DNA of 49,108 nt, taken from assembly GCA_020832085.1 (NCBI GenBank), contig JAFIFJ010000090.1, positions 1 through 49,108 of the forward strand, in the 5' to 3' direction. The notes below the pieces were generated by a model that saw only the letters and a program-made list of their open reading frames with translations, had not been told where the DNA came from and made no database searches. Source of the stretch: Gammaproteobacteria bacterium (GTDB lineage Bacteria > Pseudomonadota > Gammaproteobacteria > Pseudomonadales > Azotimanducaceae). Both the position numbers and the translations under genes were made by a program. How positions within the stretch are numbered: position 1 is the first letter of the stretch; each line of letters begins with the position of its first letter. Shown piece after piece: positions 36,669-46,304 of the stretch.

Positions 36669-37805
36669 GTGGGGGAAGTTGCTGCTGAAAGTCGGCCGCC
36701 GGAGCGACGTCTGATCGCACGTGCTTGTGGCGCCGTGCTGCTGAGCACCGCGGTCGTGACGGGGCTTTGGGGATGCGGCGGTGATCTGGGGGAGCGGATC
36801 GTCGACTGCGAAGCCCATGGCGGTGTGGAGCCCTTCTGCGGCTTCTCCAATCCGGAGGATCTCGCCTACTTCGGGCCATCAGGCAGCCTGATCGTGAGTC
36901 AGTTCGGCAGTCTCGATGGCAGCAGGCCTGGCAATCTGGTCAGCTTCCTGCCGGGTGACCCGCGACCCACCGTGCTGTACCCGCTGGCCGATGCAGACGC
37001 GCCTGAGATCGGCTGGGGGCAGGCTGATTGCCCCGGACCACCGGGTCCCGAGTTCTCGCCCCACGGTCTGGACCTGATCCAGCGCGGCGACGGTCGCCAC
37101 GCCCTGCTCGTCATCAATCACGGCGGACGGGAGTCGGTGGAGTACTTCGAAGTCGACCCGGAAGCGGTGGGTGCCGCGCGGCTGAGCTGGCGCGGGTGCG
37201 TCATGATGCCGGAACCCTTGTTCCTCAATGATCTCGTGGCGTTGGGCGATGGTGGCTTCTGGGCCACCCACATGTATCCGCGCGATGCGGAGATGTCATC
37301 CGTCCTGAAGGCGCTGTTTGGAACCGACACCGGCTGGGTGGTGGAGTGGCGGCCGCAGTCGGGATTCGCCGAGGTTCCCGGTACCCGTGCGCCCATGCCC
37401 AATGGCATTGCGCGCTGTGCCGAGGAGCGTCACGTCTATCTCAATGCCTACTTCGGCAGTGAAGTCCGCCGTATCGATGTGGAGTCGGGCGAAGTGCTGG
37501 CCCGGGTCGCGGTGCCCCATCCGGACAATCTCACCTGGGCTAAGGATGGTCGCCTGCTGGTGGCCTCCCATCGCGCCGGGCTGCGGCAGATTGCCTCGTG
37601 CCGGGACGTCCGGCATGGCACCTGCGCCGTGGCATTCTCGATCCTGGCGCTCGATCCTGAAGATCTGACGTCCGAGATTCTCCTCGAGCGGGACGACGTG
37701 CCGACGGGAGCCGTCAGCGTGGCGCTGCAGGTAGACGAGCACATCTGGCTCGGCACCTTCGCGGGTGACCGGGTGGCACGGATGGCTTACGTCGCGCACG
37801 ACTGA
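36669..37805 (+). CDS. SMP-30/arylesterase-like beta-propeller lipoprotein
   Basis: A 378-residue protein with a lipoprotein-type signal (VLLSTAVVTGLWGC), so it is probably membrane-tethered outside the cytoplasm. The body shows repeated short blade motifs as in SMP-30/gluconolactonase and paraoxonase folds: FSNPEDLAYFGPSGSLIVSQ, FSPHGLDLIQRGDGRHALLV, PLFLNDLVALGDGGFWATHM, MPNGIARCAEERHVYLNAYF and DNLTWAKDGRLLVASHRAG. The PHGLD and NDL segments supply the acidic/Asn ligands that bind Ca2+ in that family. Ester or lactone hydrolysis is likely, but the substrate is unknown. A GTG start is used. Confidence 0.7.
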   Translation: MGEVAAESRPPERRLIARACGAVLLSTAVVTGLWGCGGDLGERIVDCEAHGGVEPFCGFSNPEDLAYFGPSGSLIVSQFGSLDGSRPGNLVSFLPGDPRPTVLYPLADADAPEIGWGQADCPGPPGPEFSPHGLDLIQRGDGRHALLVINHGGRESVEYFEVDPEAVGAARLSWRGCVMMPEPLFLNDLVALGDGGFWATHMYPRDAEMSSVLKALFGTDTGWVVEWRPQSGFAEVPGTRAPMPNGIARCAEERHVYLNAYFGSEVRRIDVESGEVLARVAVPHPDNLTWAKDGRLLVASHRAGLRQIASCRDVRHGTCAVAFSILALDPEDLTSEILLERDDVPTGAVSVALQVDEHIWLGTFAGDRVARMAYVAHD

Positions 37806-37812
37806 TCCGGCT

Positions 37813-38340
37813 TCAGAACTCCCGCAGACTCTCCAGCAGCTTCAAGCCATGTTTGATCGCGGTGGGTGATCCGGCCTTCGCGCGCTGCTCGATTTCCCGG
37901 CGGATCCGTGGTCCGAGGCTTGGACGCTGGGGCACCAGGGCGACCAGCGCCGTCATCGCCGCACGCTTGATGTCGGCATCCTGATCATCGAGCCAGCTCT
38001 CGAACACGAAGGCCAACCTTCCCGCCGGACCCGAGCCGAGTTCCAGCTTCGGCAGCGCTTCGGCAATAGCCAGGCGGACGGCCTGATGGTCGCTGCCACC
38101 CGCGATGCGAAACAGGCGGTGGATGAAGGGTTCGAGCAGGGCGGGCAACCTCTCCGCCAGCAGAATCAGGACGGCGGCGGCGCCGGCTTCCACCTGCCGC
38201 TCGTCGCAGGTCAGCGCGGCAATCAATTCGTGGGTGTCCCCGGGATGTTCCTCGAGGTAGGTCATCAGGCTCTCATGGTCTTCGGTCGAGCCTCCGGCCC
38301 ACTTCCGAATGCGCTGGTTGGTCCCCATGTTCGTCCTCAT
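37813..38340 (-). CDS. HEAT-like repeat protein
   Basis: A 175-residue all-helical soluble protein. Pairs of antiparallel helices with the HEAT pattern (AGAAAVLILLAERLPALLEP, then RLAIAEALPKLELGSGPAGR and DADIKRAAMTALVALVPQRP) cover most of its length. It has no enzymatic motif. HEAT repeats bind other proteins; the partner is unknown. The two possible starts (38340 and 38328) differ by four residues. It is convergent with the SMP-30-like gene, only 7 bp apart, and divergent from the GntR gene. Confidence 0.6.
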   Translation of the reverse strand: MRTNMGTNQRIRKWAGGSTEDHESLMTYLEEHPGDTHELIAALTCDERQVEAGAAAVLILLAERLPALLEPFIHRLFRIAGGSDHQAVRLAIAEALPKLELGSGPAGRLAFVFESWLDDQDADIKRAAMTALVALVPQRPSLGPRIRREIEQRAKAGSPTAIKHGLKLLESLREF

Positions 38341-38457
38341 GAGTGGCTGGCCGTGTCACGGTCCTGAGATTGCAGCCCCATGATACGCGCCGCAGCTATT
38401 GGAACGCCCTTAACCCGTTGCCCTGTCCGAACTTCCGGGGTAGAGTCCCGACTGATC

Positions 38458-38468
38458 TGGTCCTACCA
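38458..38468. promoter_or_regulatory. FadR/GntR-type operator TGGTCCTACCA
   Basis: TGGTnnnACCA is the half-site pair typical of FCD-type GntR regulators (FadR: TGGTNNNACCA). It lies 52 bp before the GntR start at 38520, so autoregulation of the regulator-RND operon is likely. Confidence 0.6.
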
Positions 38469-38519
38469 AATTGATGATCCAAATCACCATCACCAGAATC
38501 CACGCTGGGTCCCCGTGCC

Positions 38520-39263
38520 ATGACGGTCCTCGATACCCTTCGCGACGAAATTCTGACCGGACAGTACCGGCCCGGGGAGCGTCTGCCCTCCGAACGGGAA
38601 CTCGCAGTGCGATTCGAGACTTCTCGGGGTGCGGTGAGGGAGGCTCTAAAGAAGCTCGAGCAGATCGGGCTCGCGACCATCCACCCCGGCGGAGTGCGGG
38701 TTCAGCCTCTGCATGAAGCTTCGCTGGATGTGCTCGGTCCGCTCCTCGACCTGCAGGCGGTGCCGGACATCGAGCTGGTGGATCAGGTGGCCGTGGTGAT
38801 CGGGCTGCTGGTGTCCCATGCCGCTGGCAGCGTCGCGGAAATAGCCAGCGATGCCGAGATCGACGAGGCGAGGGCGCTGGTGGCGAAGATCCTCGAGCGT
38901 GACCCTCAGGACGCAGAAAGCCTGGAGTTGCGCATGGAACTGGGCCGCTTCTTCATGAAGGTATCGGGCAACCTCGCGATCCGGCTGATTGCCAACAGCA
39001 TGCGGCTGCAGTTTGCCGCCCGCCTGCGGGCACGGGGCTTCCGACCGGCTCCGGAGCCCCGGGCGTTTCGCCGGCACATGCTCGCACTCGATGTGGCGCT
39101 GGCCGGCCGTGACAGCAGCGGTATTCAGGCCGCCCTCGGCGAACTGATGGCGCTCAATCGCAGCGCCATTCGAGCTGTTCTCGAGGCTGCGGGGGCCAGT
39201 GCGCGGGGCCTGGATCTGATTCCAACCGCCCCCTCCCGTGGTTTGTCTTCGAGGTCTCCCTGA
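38520..39263 (+). CDS. GntR-family (FadR-subfamily) transcriptional regulator
   Basis: A 247-residue regulator. The N-terminal winged helix is textbook GntR: VLDTLRDEILTGQYRPGERL, PSERELAVRFETSRGAVREA, LKKLEQIGLATIHPGGVRV. The rest is an all-helical FCD-like ligand domain (AEIDEARALVAKILERDPQD, MELGRFFMKVSGNLAIRLIA). The ligand is unknown. Its operator lies 52 bp upstream, and its stop is one base from the GTG start of the RND adaptor, so the three genes form one operon controlled by this protein (inference). Confidence 0.85.
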   Translation: MTVLDTLRDEILTGQYRPGERLPSERELAVRFETSRGAVREALKKLEQIGLATIHPGGVRVQPLHEASLDVLGPLLDLQAVPDIELVDQVAVVIGLLVSHAAGSVAEIASDAEIDEARALVAKILERDPQDAESLELRMELGRFFMKVSGNLAIRLIANSMRLQFAARLRARGFRPAPEPRAFRRHMLALDVALAGRDSSGIQAALGELMALNRSAIRAVLEAAGASARGLDLIPTAPSRGLSSRSP

Positions 39264-39264
39264 C

Positions 39265-40395
39265 GTGAAACGGGTCATCGTCTTCCCGGCTCTGATCGTC
39301 GCCCTGGCCCTGCTGGCCGCCGCGGGTCTGCTGGCGACTGCGCCACAGCTCGAGCCGGAAGCGCCGGCGCCCATCGCGCCGGTGGTGCGCATCATGATTG
39401 CCGAACCGCAGCAGGTTCAGCTTCTGGTTCACAGTCAGGGCACCGTCGAGCCGCGCACGGAGAGCGCGCTGATTCCCGAGGTGGCAGGGAGGGTGGCCTG
39501 GATGTCACCGTCTCTGGTCTCCGGTGGCGTTTTTCGCGCAGGCGAAGTCCTGATTCAGATCGAGGATGAGGACTATCACGCCGCGGTCGAGCAGGCCCGG
39601 GCCAGTTTTGCTCAGGCCGAAGCCGAGGCGGCCAACGCCCGCTTCGAGTATGAGCGCCGGCTCAGTCTTCAGGCCCGCAATCTGGTGAGCCGCTCGGACA
39701 TCGAGGCTGCCGAACGCCGGCTCAAGGTGGCCGAGGCCGCCCGCGACGGGGCTGGCAGCGGCCTCGCCCGGGCCCAGCGTGATCTCCATCGGACCCGGAT
39801 TGCGGCACCCTTTGCGGGGATGGTGCGCAGTAAATCCGTCGACGTGGGGCAATTCCTCGCCCGCGGCACGGCGGTGGCGACGCTCTATGCCACCGATGCC
39901 GTGGAGGTCCGCCTGCCCCTGGCCGATGAGCAGCTCGCTTTCCTGAACCTGCCGTTGGGTCTCGGCAGCGAACTCGGCGCAGACAGCGCACCGGTTGTCA
40001 CCCTTCAGGCCGTCTTTGCCGGGCAGCCCCTGTCCTGGGAGGGGCAGGTGGTGCGGACCGAAGGTGAGATCGATCCACGCTCGCGCATGGTGCATGTGGT
40101 GGCGCAGGTCGAGCCGACGGCGGCGCCCATACCCATCGGCCTGTTCGTTACGGCGACCATTGCCGGTAATCGCGTCGACGGGATCGTCACGCTGCCGCGG
40201 TCAGCCCTGCGGGACGGCAATCGGGTGCTGGTCGTGGATGCGGACAACCGGCTCTGGTTCCGCGATGTGGTGCCCTTGCGCTTTTATCGTGACGAGGTGC
40301 TGATCAGCCATGGGCTCGTGGCCGGGGAGCAAGTCTGTTTGTCGCCCATCCAGACTGTGGTGGAAGGCATGAACGTGCAGATCGCAGGGGCCTGA
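39265..40395 (+). CDS. RND efflux periplasmic adaptor (HlyD/MFP family)
   Basis: About 376 residues. The GTG at 39265 begins right after the regulator stop and has GAGG upstream; a longer in-frame start at 39238 would overlap the regulator. The N-terminus is a membrane anchor (VIVFPALIVALALLAAAGLL). The usual adaptor layout follows: barrel-sandwich start (QGTVEPRTESALIPEVAGRV), alpha-hairpin (ARASFAQAEAEAANARFEYE), lipoyl half (LHRTRIAAPFAGMVRSKSVD), beta-barrel and membrane-proximal domain (LPRSALRDGNRVLVVDADNR). It links the pump below to an outer-membrane channel; no TolC-type gene is present. Confidence 0.9.
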   Translation: MKRVIVFPALIVALALLAAAGLLATAPQLEPEAPAPIAPVVRIMIAEPQQVQLLVHSQGTVEPRTESALIPEVAGRVAWMSPSLVSGGVFRAGEVLIQIEDEDYHAAVEQARASFAQAEAEAANARFEYERRLSLQARNLVSRSDIEAAERRLKVAEAARDGAGSGLARAQRDLHRTRIAAPFAGMVRSKSVDVGQFLARGTAVATLYATDAVEVRLPLADEQLAFLNLPLGLGSELGADSAPVVTLQAVFAGQPLSWEGQVVRTEGEIDPRSRMVHVVAQVEPTAAPIPIGLFVTATIAGNRVDGIVTLPRSALRDGNRVLVVDADNRLWFRDVVPLRFYRDEVLISHGLVAGEQVCLSPIQTVVEGMNVQIAGA

Positions 40396-40439
40396 ATCAT
40401 GCTTCGGCCCCTGCCCGAATCCCATGCCAACCCGACATC

Positions 40440-43400
40440 ATGAAGCGCATCATCGCCTGGTTCGTCGACAACTCGGTAGCCGCCAACCTGCTGATGTTCA
40501 TCCTCGTGGTCGGGGGATTGGGTGCGCTGATGGTGACCCATCAGGAAGAGTTTCCGAACATCGATCCGGATGTGGTGCAGATCCGCGTACCTTATCTGGG
40601 CGCGTCGCCGGAAGAAGTGGAGCGGGCGGTGTGCATCCGGATCGAGGAAGCGCTGCAGTCGGTGCAGGGCATCCGCCGCATGCGGGCCATTGCCAATGAA
40701 GGGCAGTGCACCGTCACGCTGGAAATCGTCGATAGCTTCGATTCCGGTCAGGTGGCCAACGACATCAAGAGCCAGGTCGATGGCATCAACACGCTTCCGG
40801 TGGAGACTGAGAAACCCATCGTCTCGAAGTTCTTGTTTCGTGGCGGCGTGATGCAGATCATGCTCGCCGGCGACACCGACGAGCGCACGCTCAAGGAGCT
40901 CGGCCAGGATCTGCGCGAGCAGCTGGCCGGACTTCCCGGCATCTCCCAGGTCGAGACGGCCTTCACACGTCCCTATGAGATTTCCGTGGAAGTCTCTGAG
41001 CAGATGCTGCGGCGCCATGGCCTCAGCCTGGCGCAGGTGGGGGATGCCATTCGCCGGACGTCGGTGGACATGCCTGGCGGCTCCATTCGCACCGATGGCG
41101 GTGAGATCCTGCTGCGTACCGAGGGTCAGGCCTATACGGCTCGCGAACTCGAGGACGTCGTGATCCTGACCCGTGCCGATGGCACCCAGCTGCAGTTGCG
41201 GGAAATCGCCACCCTCGTCGACGGCTTCGAGGAAGGCGATCTGCGTGCTCGCCTCGATGGCACTCCAGCCATGATGGTGAAGGTGTTCCGAGTCGGCAAC
41301 GAGGACATCATCAAGATGGCTCGTACCATCAACGCCTTCCTCGAGGATCACGTACCGACGCTGCCGGAGGGTGTCCGCCTGGCCATCTGGCAGGATGAAT
41401 CCCAGGAGCTTCGGGTACGCCTGGACACGCTGATCGACAGTGCCCGCAATGGCCTCATCCTGGTCCTCATCGTGCTGGCGCTGTTTCTGCGTTTTCGTAT
41501 CGCGATCTGGGTCGCCGCGGGCATTCCCATCGCCGTTCTGGGCGGCATCATGCTGTTTCCCGCCATGGGGATCTCCATTTCCACGCTGACGGTGATGGCC
41601 TTCATTCTGGTACTCGGCATCGTCGTCGACGATGCCATCGTGGTAGGTGAGCGGATTTACGCCCACGAACTGAATGCTGAATCCAAGCGCCAGGCTGCGA
41701 TTGACGGCACCCATGAAGTTTCGGTGCCGGTGATCTTCGGCGTGCTCACGACCATGGCCACCTTTCTGCCGTTGATCCTCGGCGGTGGCCGACTCGGTGA
41801 CTTCTTTGCCGTGATCGGTTACGTCGTGATCCTCTGCCTGATCATGTCCATCGTCGAGTCCCAGCTCATCCTGCCGTCGCACCTGGCGCATCGGAAAACC
41901 AGCGGCTACGCCTTCGAAAACACGCGTTTCGTACAGGGCTGGATCCGTTTCCAGACGCGTCTTGCTGATGGCCTCGGGCACTTTGCCATGTACGGCTATC
42001 GGCCGCTGATGACGGTGGCCATGAACTACCGGTATGTCACGGCGGCATTGGCTCTGGCCGCCATGATTCTGGTTCTGGCACTGATCGGGTCAGGCCGCAT
42101 CCAGTTTCAGTTCCTGCCATCGGTGGAGGGCGACCGCATTTATGCCACGCTGATCATGCCCGAAGGGGTCCCCGTTGAGGTTACCTCCGCGGCCATCGGC
42201 CAGCTCGAACGGGCAGTGGTTGAGCTCAAGGCAGAACTCGATGCCGCAAGACCGGAGACGGCCCCGAGTCTGGTGCAGCACGTATTCACCTCGCTCGGTA
42301 CCAACATCGAACGGGGTGGTGGCCCGCCGCGGCCGGCCACCGCTGGGCAGAGTCACTTTGGTGAGGTGGCGATCAGCATGCCGCCCTTCGACGTCCGCGG
42401 TGAGGTGTCGGTCAAGGCCATTGCCGATCGCTGGCGTGAGTTGACCGGTCCGATTCCCGATGCGGTGGCGCTGTCGTTCTCGGCAGCGGCATTCTCCACA
42501 GGAGAGGCCATCAACTTCGAACTTACCGGGCGCGATGTGGACATGTTGCGGCAGATGGCGGCGGAGCTGCGCGGTGAACTCGGACGCTACAGCGGCGTGT
42601 ATGACATCACCGATTCCTTCCGGGCCGGCAAGCAGGAGGTGAAGCTTTCGTTGACGCCTGCCGCCCGCACCCTGGGGTTGACCATGAACGATCTGGCCTC
42701 CCAGGTGCGTCAGGCGTTCTACGGCCTCGAGGTGCAGCGCGTCCAGCGCGGCGTGGACGACGTGCGCATCATGGTGCGGTACCCGGAAGCGGAACGACGC
42801 AGTCTCGGTGATCTCGAGAACATGCGTATCCGCACCGCAGATGGCACCGAGGTGCCCTTCGCCAGCGTGGCCAAGGTGGAAATCGGCCGCGGATTCTCGG
42901 CCATCAATCGCCAGGACGCCAATCGGATCGTCAATGTCACCGCGGAAGTGGACCGCTCCACCACGACTCCTGAACAGGTCATCGCGACCATCCGCCGAAC
43001 GACGATGCCCATGCTGCTGGACAAGTATCCGGGGGTGGCAGTCGGCCTTGGGGGCGAGCAGGAAGAGCGGGCGAGCTCTCTGGCCAGTCTGATGCTGGGC
43101 CTGGTTCTGGCTCTGCTGATCATCTACGCATTGCTGGCAATTCCGCTGAAGAGTTACCTGCAGCCCTTCGTCATCATGAGCGTGATTCCGTTTGGTGCCA
43201 TCGGCGCCATCACCGGCCACTACATCATGGGCGAGCCCCTGGTGTTCTTCTCGATGCTGGGCATGGTCGCGCTGTCGGGAGTGGTGGTGAATGCCTCCCT
43301 GGTGCTGGTGGACTATATCAATCGCCAGCGGCGCTACGGGGTGGAGCTCTGGGAAGCGGTCGGCATTGCCGGCGTGACCCGCTTCCGGCCGATTCTGCTG

Positions 43401-43643
43401 ACATCGGTCACCACTGCCGTTGGTCTCGCGCCGCTGCTTGTCAACGCCAACTGGGCTACAGCCTTCGTGATTCCCATGGCGATCTCCCTGGCCTTCGGGG
43501 TGATGTTCGCAACGGTCATCACCCTGTTCCTGGTCCCGGCGCTGTATCTGATTCTCGAGGACGTGAACGCCCTGCCGGAACGAGTTAAGGCCTATATCCA
43601 GAGCTCCGAGGCTCGGCCATCGCAGACCGCTGCGGCTCGCTGA
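40440..43643 (+). CDS. RND efflux pump, inner-membrane permease
   Basis: A 1067-residue RND-superfamily transporter with the typical 12 membrane helices and two large periplasmic loops. Recognisable parts: helix 1 (NSVAANLLMFILVVGGLGAL), porter domain PYLGASPEEVERAVCIRIEE, the helix-4 proton-relay segment FILVLGIVVDDAIVVGERIY with its Asp pair, FGVMFATVITLFLVPALYLI at the end. It resembles proteobacterial pumps of the HAE1/AcrB class that lack a tightly predictive substrate. It is driven by the proton gradient. It follows its adaptor by 44 bp. Confidence 0.93.
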   Translation: MKRIIAWFVDNSVAANLLMFILVVGGLGALMVTHQEEFPNIDPDVVQIRVPYLGASPEEVERAVCIRIEEALQSVQGIRRMRAIANEGQCTVTLEIVDSFDSGQVANDIKSQVDGINTLPVETEKPIVSKFLFRGGVMQIMLAGDTDERTLKELGQDLREQLAGLPGISQVETAFTRPYEISVEVSEQMLRRHGLSLAQVGDAIRRTSVDMPGGSIRTDGGEILLRTEGQAYTARELEDVVILTRADGTQLQLREIATLVDGFEEGDLRARLDGTPAMMVKVFRVGNEDIIKMARTINAFLEDHVPTLPEGVRLAIWQDESQELRVRLDTLIDSARNGLILVLIVLALFLRFRIAIWVAAGIPIAVLGGIMLFPAMGISISTLTVMAFILVLGIVVDDAIVVGERIYAHELNAESKRQAAIDGTHEVSVPVIFGVLTTMATFLPLILGGGRLGDFFAVIGYVVILCLIMSIVESQLILPSHLAHRKTSGYAFENTRFVQGWIRFQTRLADGLGHFAMYGYRPLMTVAMNYRYVTAALALAAMILVLALIGSGRIQFQFLPSVEGDRIYATLIMPEGVPVEVTSAAIGQLERAVVELKAELDAARPETAPSLVQHVFTSLGTNIERGGGPPRPATAGQSHFGEVAISMPPFDVRGEVSVKAIADRWRELTGPIPDAVALSFSAAAFSTGEAINFELTGRDVDMLRQMAAELRGELGRYSGVYDITDSFRAGKQEVKLSLTPAARTLGLTMNDLASQVRQAFYGLEVQRVQRGVDDVRIMVRYPEAERRSLGDLENMRIRTADGTEVPFASVAKVEIGRGFSAINRQDANRIVNVTAEVDRSTTTPEQVIATIRRTTMPMLLDKYPGVAVGLGGEQEERASSLASLMLGLVLALLIIYALLAIPLKSYLQPFVIMSVIPFGAIGAITGHYIMGEPLVFFSMLGMVALSGVVVNASLVLVDYINRQRRYGVELWEAVGIAGVTRFRPILLTSVTTAVGLAPLLVNANWATAFVIPMAISLAFGVMFATVITLFLVPALYLILEDVNALPERVKAYIQSSEARPSQTAAAR

Positions 43644-43768
43644 GCAGGGCAGGCGAACTCGGGGCCGGAAACGGATTGCGCTGAGGCCGATCGCTGCACA
43701 TCATCATGTATGGGAGGAAGTGGCCGGTGATGACCGTTGCGGGGAACCCGGCCGAGCGGTGAGCCATC

Positions 43769-44470
43769 ATGAAGACAGCAACGCCTGCTGATCATGCGCT
43801 TTGGGGCATCCTGATCACCAACGTCGTCACCCTGCTGTGGGCGCTCTGGCAGCAGTGGAGCGTTTTGCAGCTGCTGTGGCCGTTCTGGATGCAGAGCCTG
43901 ATCATCGGCTGGTACGCGCGTCAGCGCATCCTGAAAATCACCACCTTCTGCACTCAGGGCATGCGGGTGAATGGGCGTGCCGTGGAACCCACTCCTGCAG
44001 TGGCGCGTCAGGCGGCGAATTTCTTCTTGCTGCATTACGGCAGCTTCCACTTCGTCTATCTCATCTTCCTCATCGCGCTCACGTTCACGACCGACGCGGC
44101 AGGCATTATTCTGGTGACCAACGAGTCCACCGGCGTGCAGTCTGAGGTTCACATCGGCCATGTCCATGCCGTGGATTTTCTGGCCTTCGTCGTCCTGGCG
44201 TTGGGCTTCTTGCGCTCGCATCGGGCATCGCATCTGGAGCATGTGGCGTTTGATCTCGGCGCGACCCCCAAGCTCGGTATGCTGATGATGATGCCTTACT
44301 TGCGGGTGGTGCCCATGCATCTCGCCATCATCCTCGCGGTCGTGTTCGGCACTGGGGCCATTGGCCTGTTCGTGCTGCTGAAAACCGTGGTGGACATGGC
44401 GATGCACAAGGTCGAGCATCTGCTGCTCGCAGGGCGGGACGAGACGCCCCCGCACCAATACATGAATTGA
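43769..44470 (+). CDS. DUF6498-like integral membrane protein
   Basis: A 233-residue protein with about six transmembrane segments: LWGILITNVVTLLWALW, LWPFWMQSLIIGWYA, FVYLIFLIALTFT, AVDFLAFVVLALGFL, LRVVPMHLAIILAVVFG and TGAIGLFVLLKTVVDMAMH. The pattern fits DUF6498-type proteins, whose function is unknown. The NFFLLHYGSFHFVYLIF segment and the closing MHKVEH histidine motif could coordinate something but are not diagnostic. A hotdog-fold gene follows 21 bp downstream, so the two are probably cotranscribed. Confidence 0.65.
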   Translation: MKTATPADHALWGILITNVVTLLWALWQQWSVLQLLWPFWMQSLIIGWYARQRILKITTFCTQGMRVNGRAVEPTPAVARQAANFFLLHYGSFHFVYLIFLIALTFTTDAAGIILVTNESTGVQSEVHIGHVHAVDFLAFVVLALGFLRSHRASHLEHVAFDLGATPKLGMLMMMPYLRVVPMHLAIILAVVFGTGAIGLFVLLKTVVDMAMHKVEHLLLAGRDETPPHQYMN

Positions 44471-44491
44471 ACAACAGGTGAGGCAGAACCG

Positions 44492-45313
44492 ATGCTGCAG
44501 GCAGCGAAGGGCTGGTCGAACCACGCCTTCAATCAGGTCCCCGATTCCCGGAACAGAATCCACTCCGATGACATGGCCGAGGCCTATGGCTATACCGGCG
44601 CGCTGGTCCCCGGCGTGACGGTGTCCGCTTGTCTCATCCATCCAGCCGTGGTGGCCTGGGGCATGGACTGGCTCAGCCGCGGCCATGCACACGTCACCAT
44701 CAAGTCACCGCTGTATGACGCAGCCCCATTCGAGGTGGTGACGCAGGCCGAAGACGAGGGCTATCGGGCGGAGCTCGTGAGCGAAGAGCGGCTTTGCGCC
44801 GTCGCGGAGATCAGTCTGCCCGAAGTTTCCCCGCCCGCGCCGCAGTATCGGGGTGATCCCATGCTGCCTGACGATCACCAGCCGCCGGCGGCGACCCGCG
44901 AGCATTTCGAGGTGCTGCGGGAGACGGGCTGCCCCGCCGCGTGTTTCCGCTGGTCAGCGGAGAATCCGATGGCCACCTATCTGCGTGATCCCACTGACGT
45001 GCCAACCCTGCTGCGGGTGGATACGGATGCCGGGTCCGGCTATGCGAACGCCGCCTTCCTGCTTGGCTGCGCCAACTGGCACTTCGCTTCCGTGGCGTAC
45101 ATGAATCCCTGGATTCACCTCGAGACACGTTCCTGGAATCACGCACCCGTGGCGCTCGGCACGGAACTGCTCAGCGAAATGACCGTGGTCGACCTCTTCG
45201 AACGCAAGGGCCACGCCTTCGCCGACTGCACCTTTCATCTGTTCCGTGCTGACACCAAACATTGCGTCAGCGTCGTCGAGCAGCGGGCGATTTATCGCAT
45301 GCGGTCGGCCTAG
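44492..45313 (+). CDS. Hotdog-fold (MaoC-like) protein
   Basis: A 273-residue cytoplasmic protein with two hotdog-type halves. The first has FNQVPDSRNRIHSDDMAEAY followed by GYTGALVPGVTVSACLIHP, the H-x-D and G-x-LVPG pattern of MaoC/hydratase-like proteins. The second half (ETRSWNHAPVALGTELLSEM, then VVDLFERKGHAFADCTFHLF) has the typical long strand and hydrophobic helix. Family members hydrate enoyl-CoA or bind acyl thioesters; activity here is unproven. It follows the membrane protein gene and is convergent with the SDR gene, 10 bp apart. Confidence 0.75.
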   Translation: MLQAAKGWSNHAFNQVPDSRNRIHSDDMAEAYGYTGALVPGVTVSACLIHPAVVAWGMDWLSRGHAHVTIKSPLYDAAPFEVVTQAEDEGYRAELVSEERLCAVAEISLPEVSPPAPQYRGDPMLPDDHQPPAATREHFEVLRETGCPAACFRWSAENPMATYLRDPTDVPTLLRVDTDAGSGYANAAFLLGCANWHFASVAYMNPWIHLETRSWNHAPVALGTELLSEMTVVDLFERKGHAFADCTFHLFRADTKHCVSVVEQRAIYRMRSA

Positions 45314-45323
45314 CCGGCATATC

Positions 45324-46196
45324 TCAGCGATCGGCGTCCCTCAACCTGCGGGCGATCTGGGTGACGTCGAAGGCCTCGTCGCCGTCGTAGCGCGGCGCCT
45401 GATGGGCGAAGGCGCCCTCGATGGCTTCCCAGCGTTCGCGGGCGAACTTCACCACGTGAGGATGGGTGAGGATGAAAAAGTGTTCCTGCTCGATGGCTTC
45501 GCGCACCTTCTGACCCACCGCTGCGGCCGGCAGTCCGTGCTGCATCACGGTGGCTGCTGCCGGGTCGGCGGGGCTGCTGCCGCCGTGGTCGTCCTGGCGC
45601 CGCTCGGTGGCGCGCCACAAGGTGGTATCGACGATGCCAGGGCAGAGCACGCTGACGCCGACGTGAGGCGGCAGTTCCCTTTTCAGGACGTCAGAGAGGC
45701 CGAGTACGGCATGCTTGCTGGCGGTGTAGACGCCGGCGCGAAGGTGAGGAATGCCGAGGCTGTGCTCGGAGCCAGTGTTCACCACCCAGGCGGGTGAGTC
45801 CGAAGCCAAGAAACGCGGTACGAAGGCCCGGATGCCGTTCATCACGCCGCGGACATTGACGGCGAAGCACCAATCGAAGTCTTCGGCGCTGAATTGCCAG
45901 AGCTTGCGGCTGTCGGGAATGATGCCGGCGTTGTTCACCAGCACTTCCACGGAGCCGAAGGCGGCGAAGGCCCGATCGGCCAGTTCGACCACATCCTGCT
46001 CACGGGCTACGTCCACTTGGGCAGCAAGACTCTGAACGCCGAGGTCGGCCACTTCCTCGGCGACGGCTTGGGCGGCAGCTTCGTCGATGTCGGCGACGGC
46101 AACGTTGGCACCGGCTTCGCCCAACGCCAACGCGATGGCGCGGCCGATGCCGTGGCCTGCTCCGGTGATGACGGCGGATCGTCCCCTCAGGTCCAT
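45324..46196 (-). CDS. Short-chain dehydrogenase/reductase
   Basis: A 290-residue classical SDR. Nucleotide motif TGAGHGIGRA near residue 11, NADP/NAD-selecting DIDEAA, NNAG near residue 90, active-site serine in NTGSEHS, and YTASK (YxxxK) around residue 165. The PGIVDTTLW loop follows. The C-terminal extension beyond the fold (about residues 215-290) holds HFFILTHPHVVKFARERWEA, common in a subgroup of uncharacterised proteobacterial SDRs. The substrate is unknown. It lies 108 bp downstream of the amidase gene and may share its transcript. Confidence 0.88.
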   Translation of the reverse strand: MDLRGRSAVITGAGHGIGRAIALALGEAGANVAVADIDEAAAQAVAEEVADLGVQSLAAQVDVAREQDVVELADRAFAAFGSVEVLVNNAGIIPDSRKLWQFSAEDFDWCFAVNVRGVMNGIRAFVPRFLASDSPAWVVNTGSEHSLGIPHLRAGVYTASKHAVLGLSDVLKRELPPHVGVSVLCPGIVDTTLWRATERRQDDHGGSSPADPAAATVMQHGLPAAAVGQKVREAIEQEHFFILTHPHVVKFARERWEAIEGAFAHQAPRYDGDEAFDVTQIARRLRDADR

Positions 46197-46304
46197 TGCG
46201 TATTCCTTGCTGGATTGCCCATGACGCAGCAGATCATTGCCGCATCGCCTCTGTTGACCCCTATCTCGCTACGGGGTGCTCTGAGCCGTCACCCGCGGCC
46301 CATC

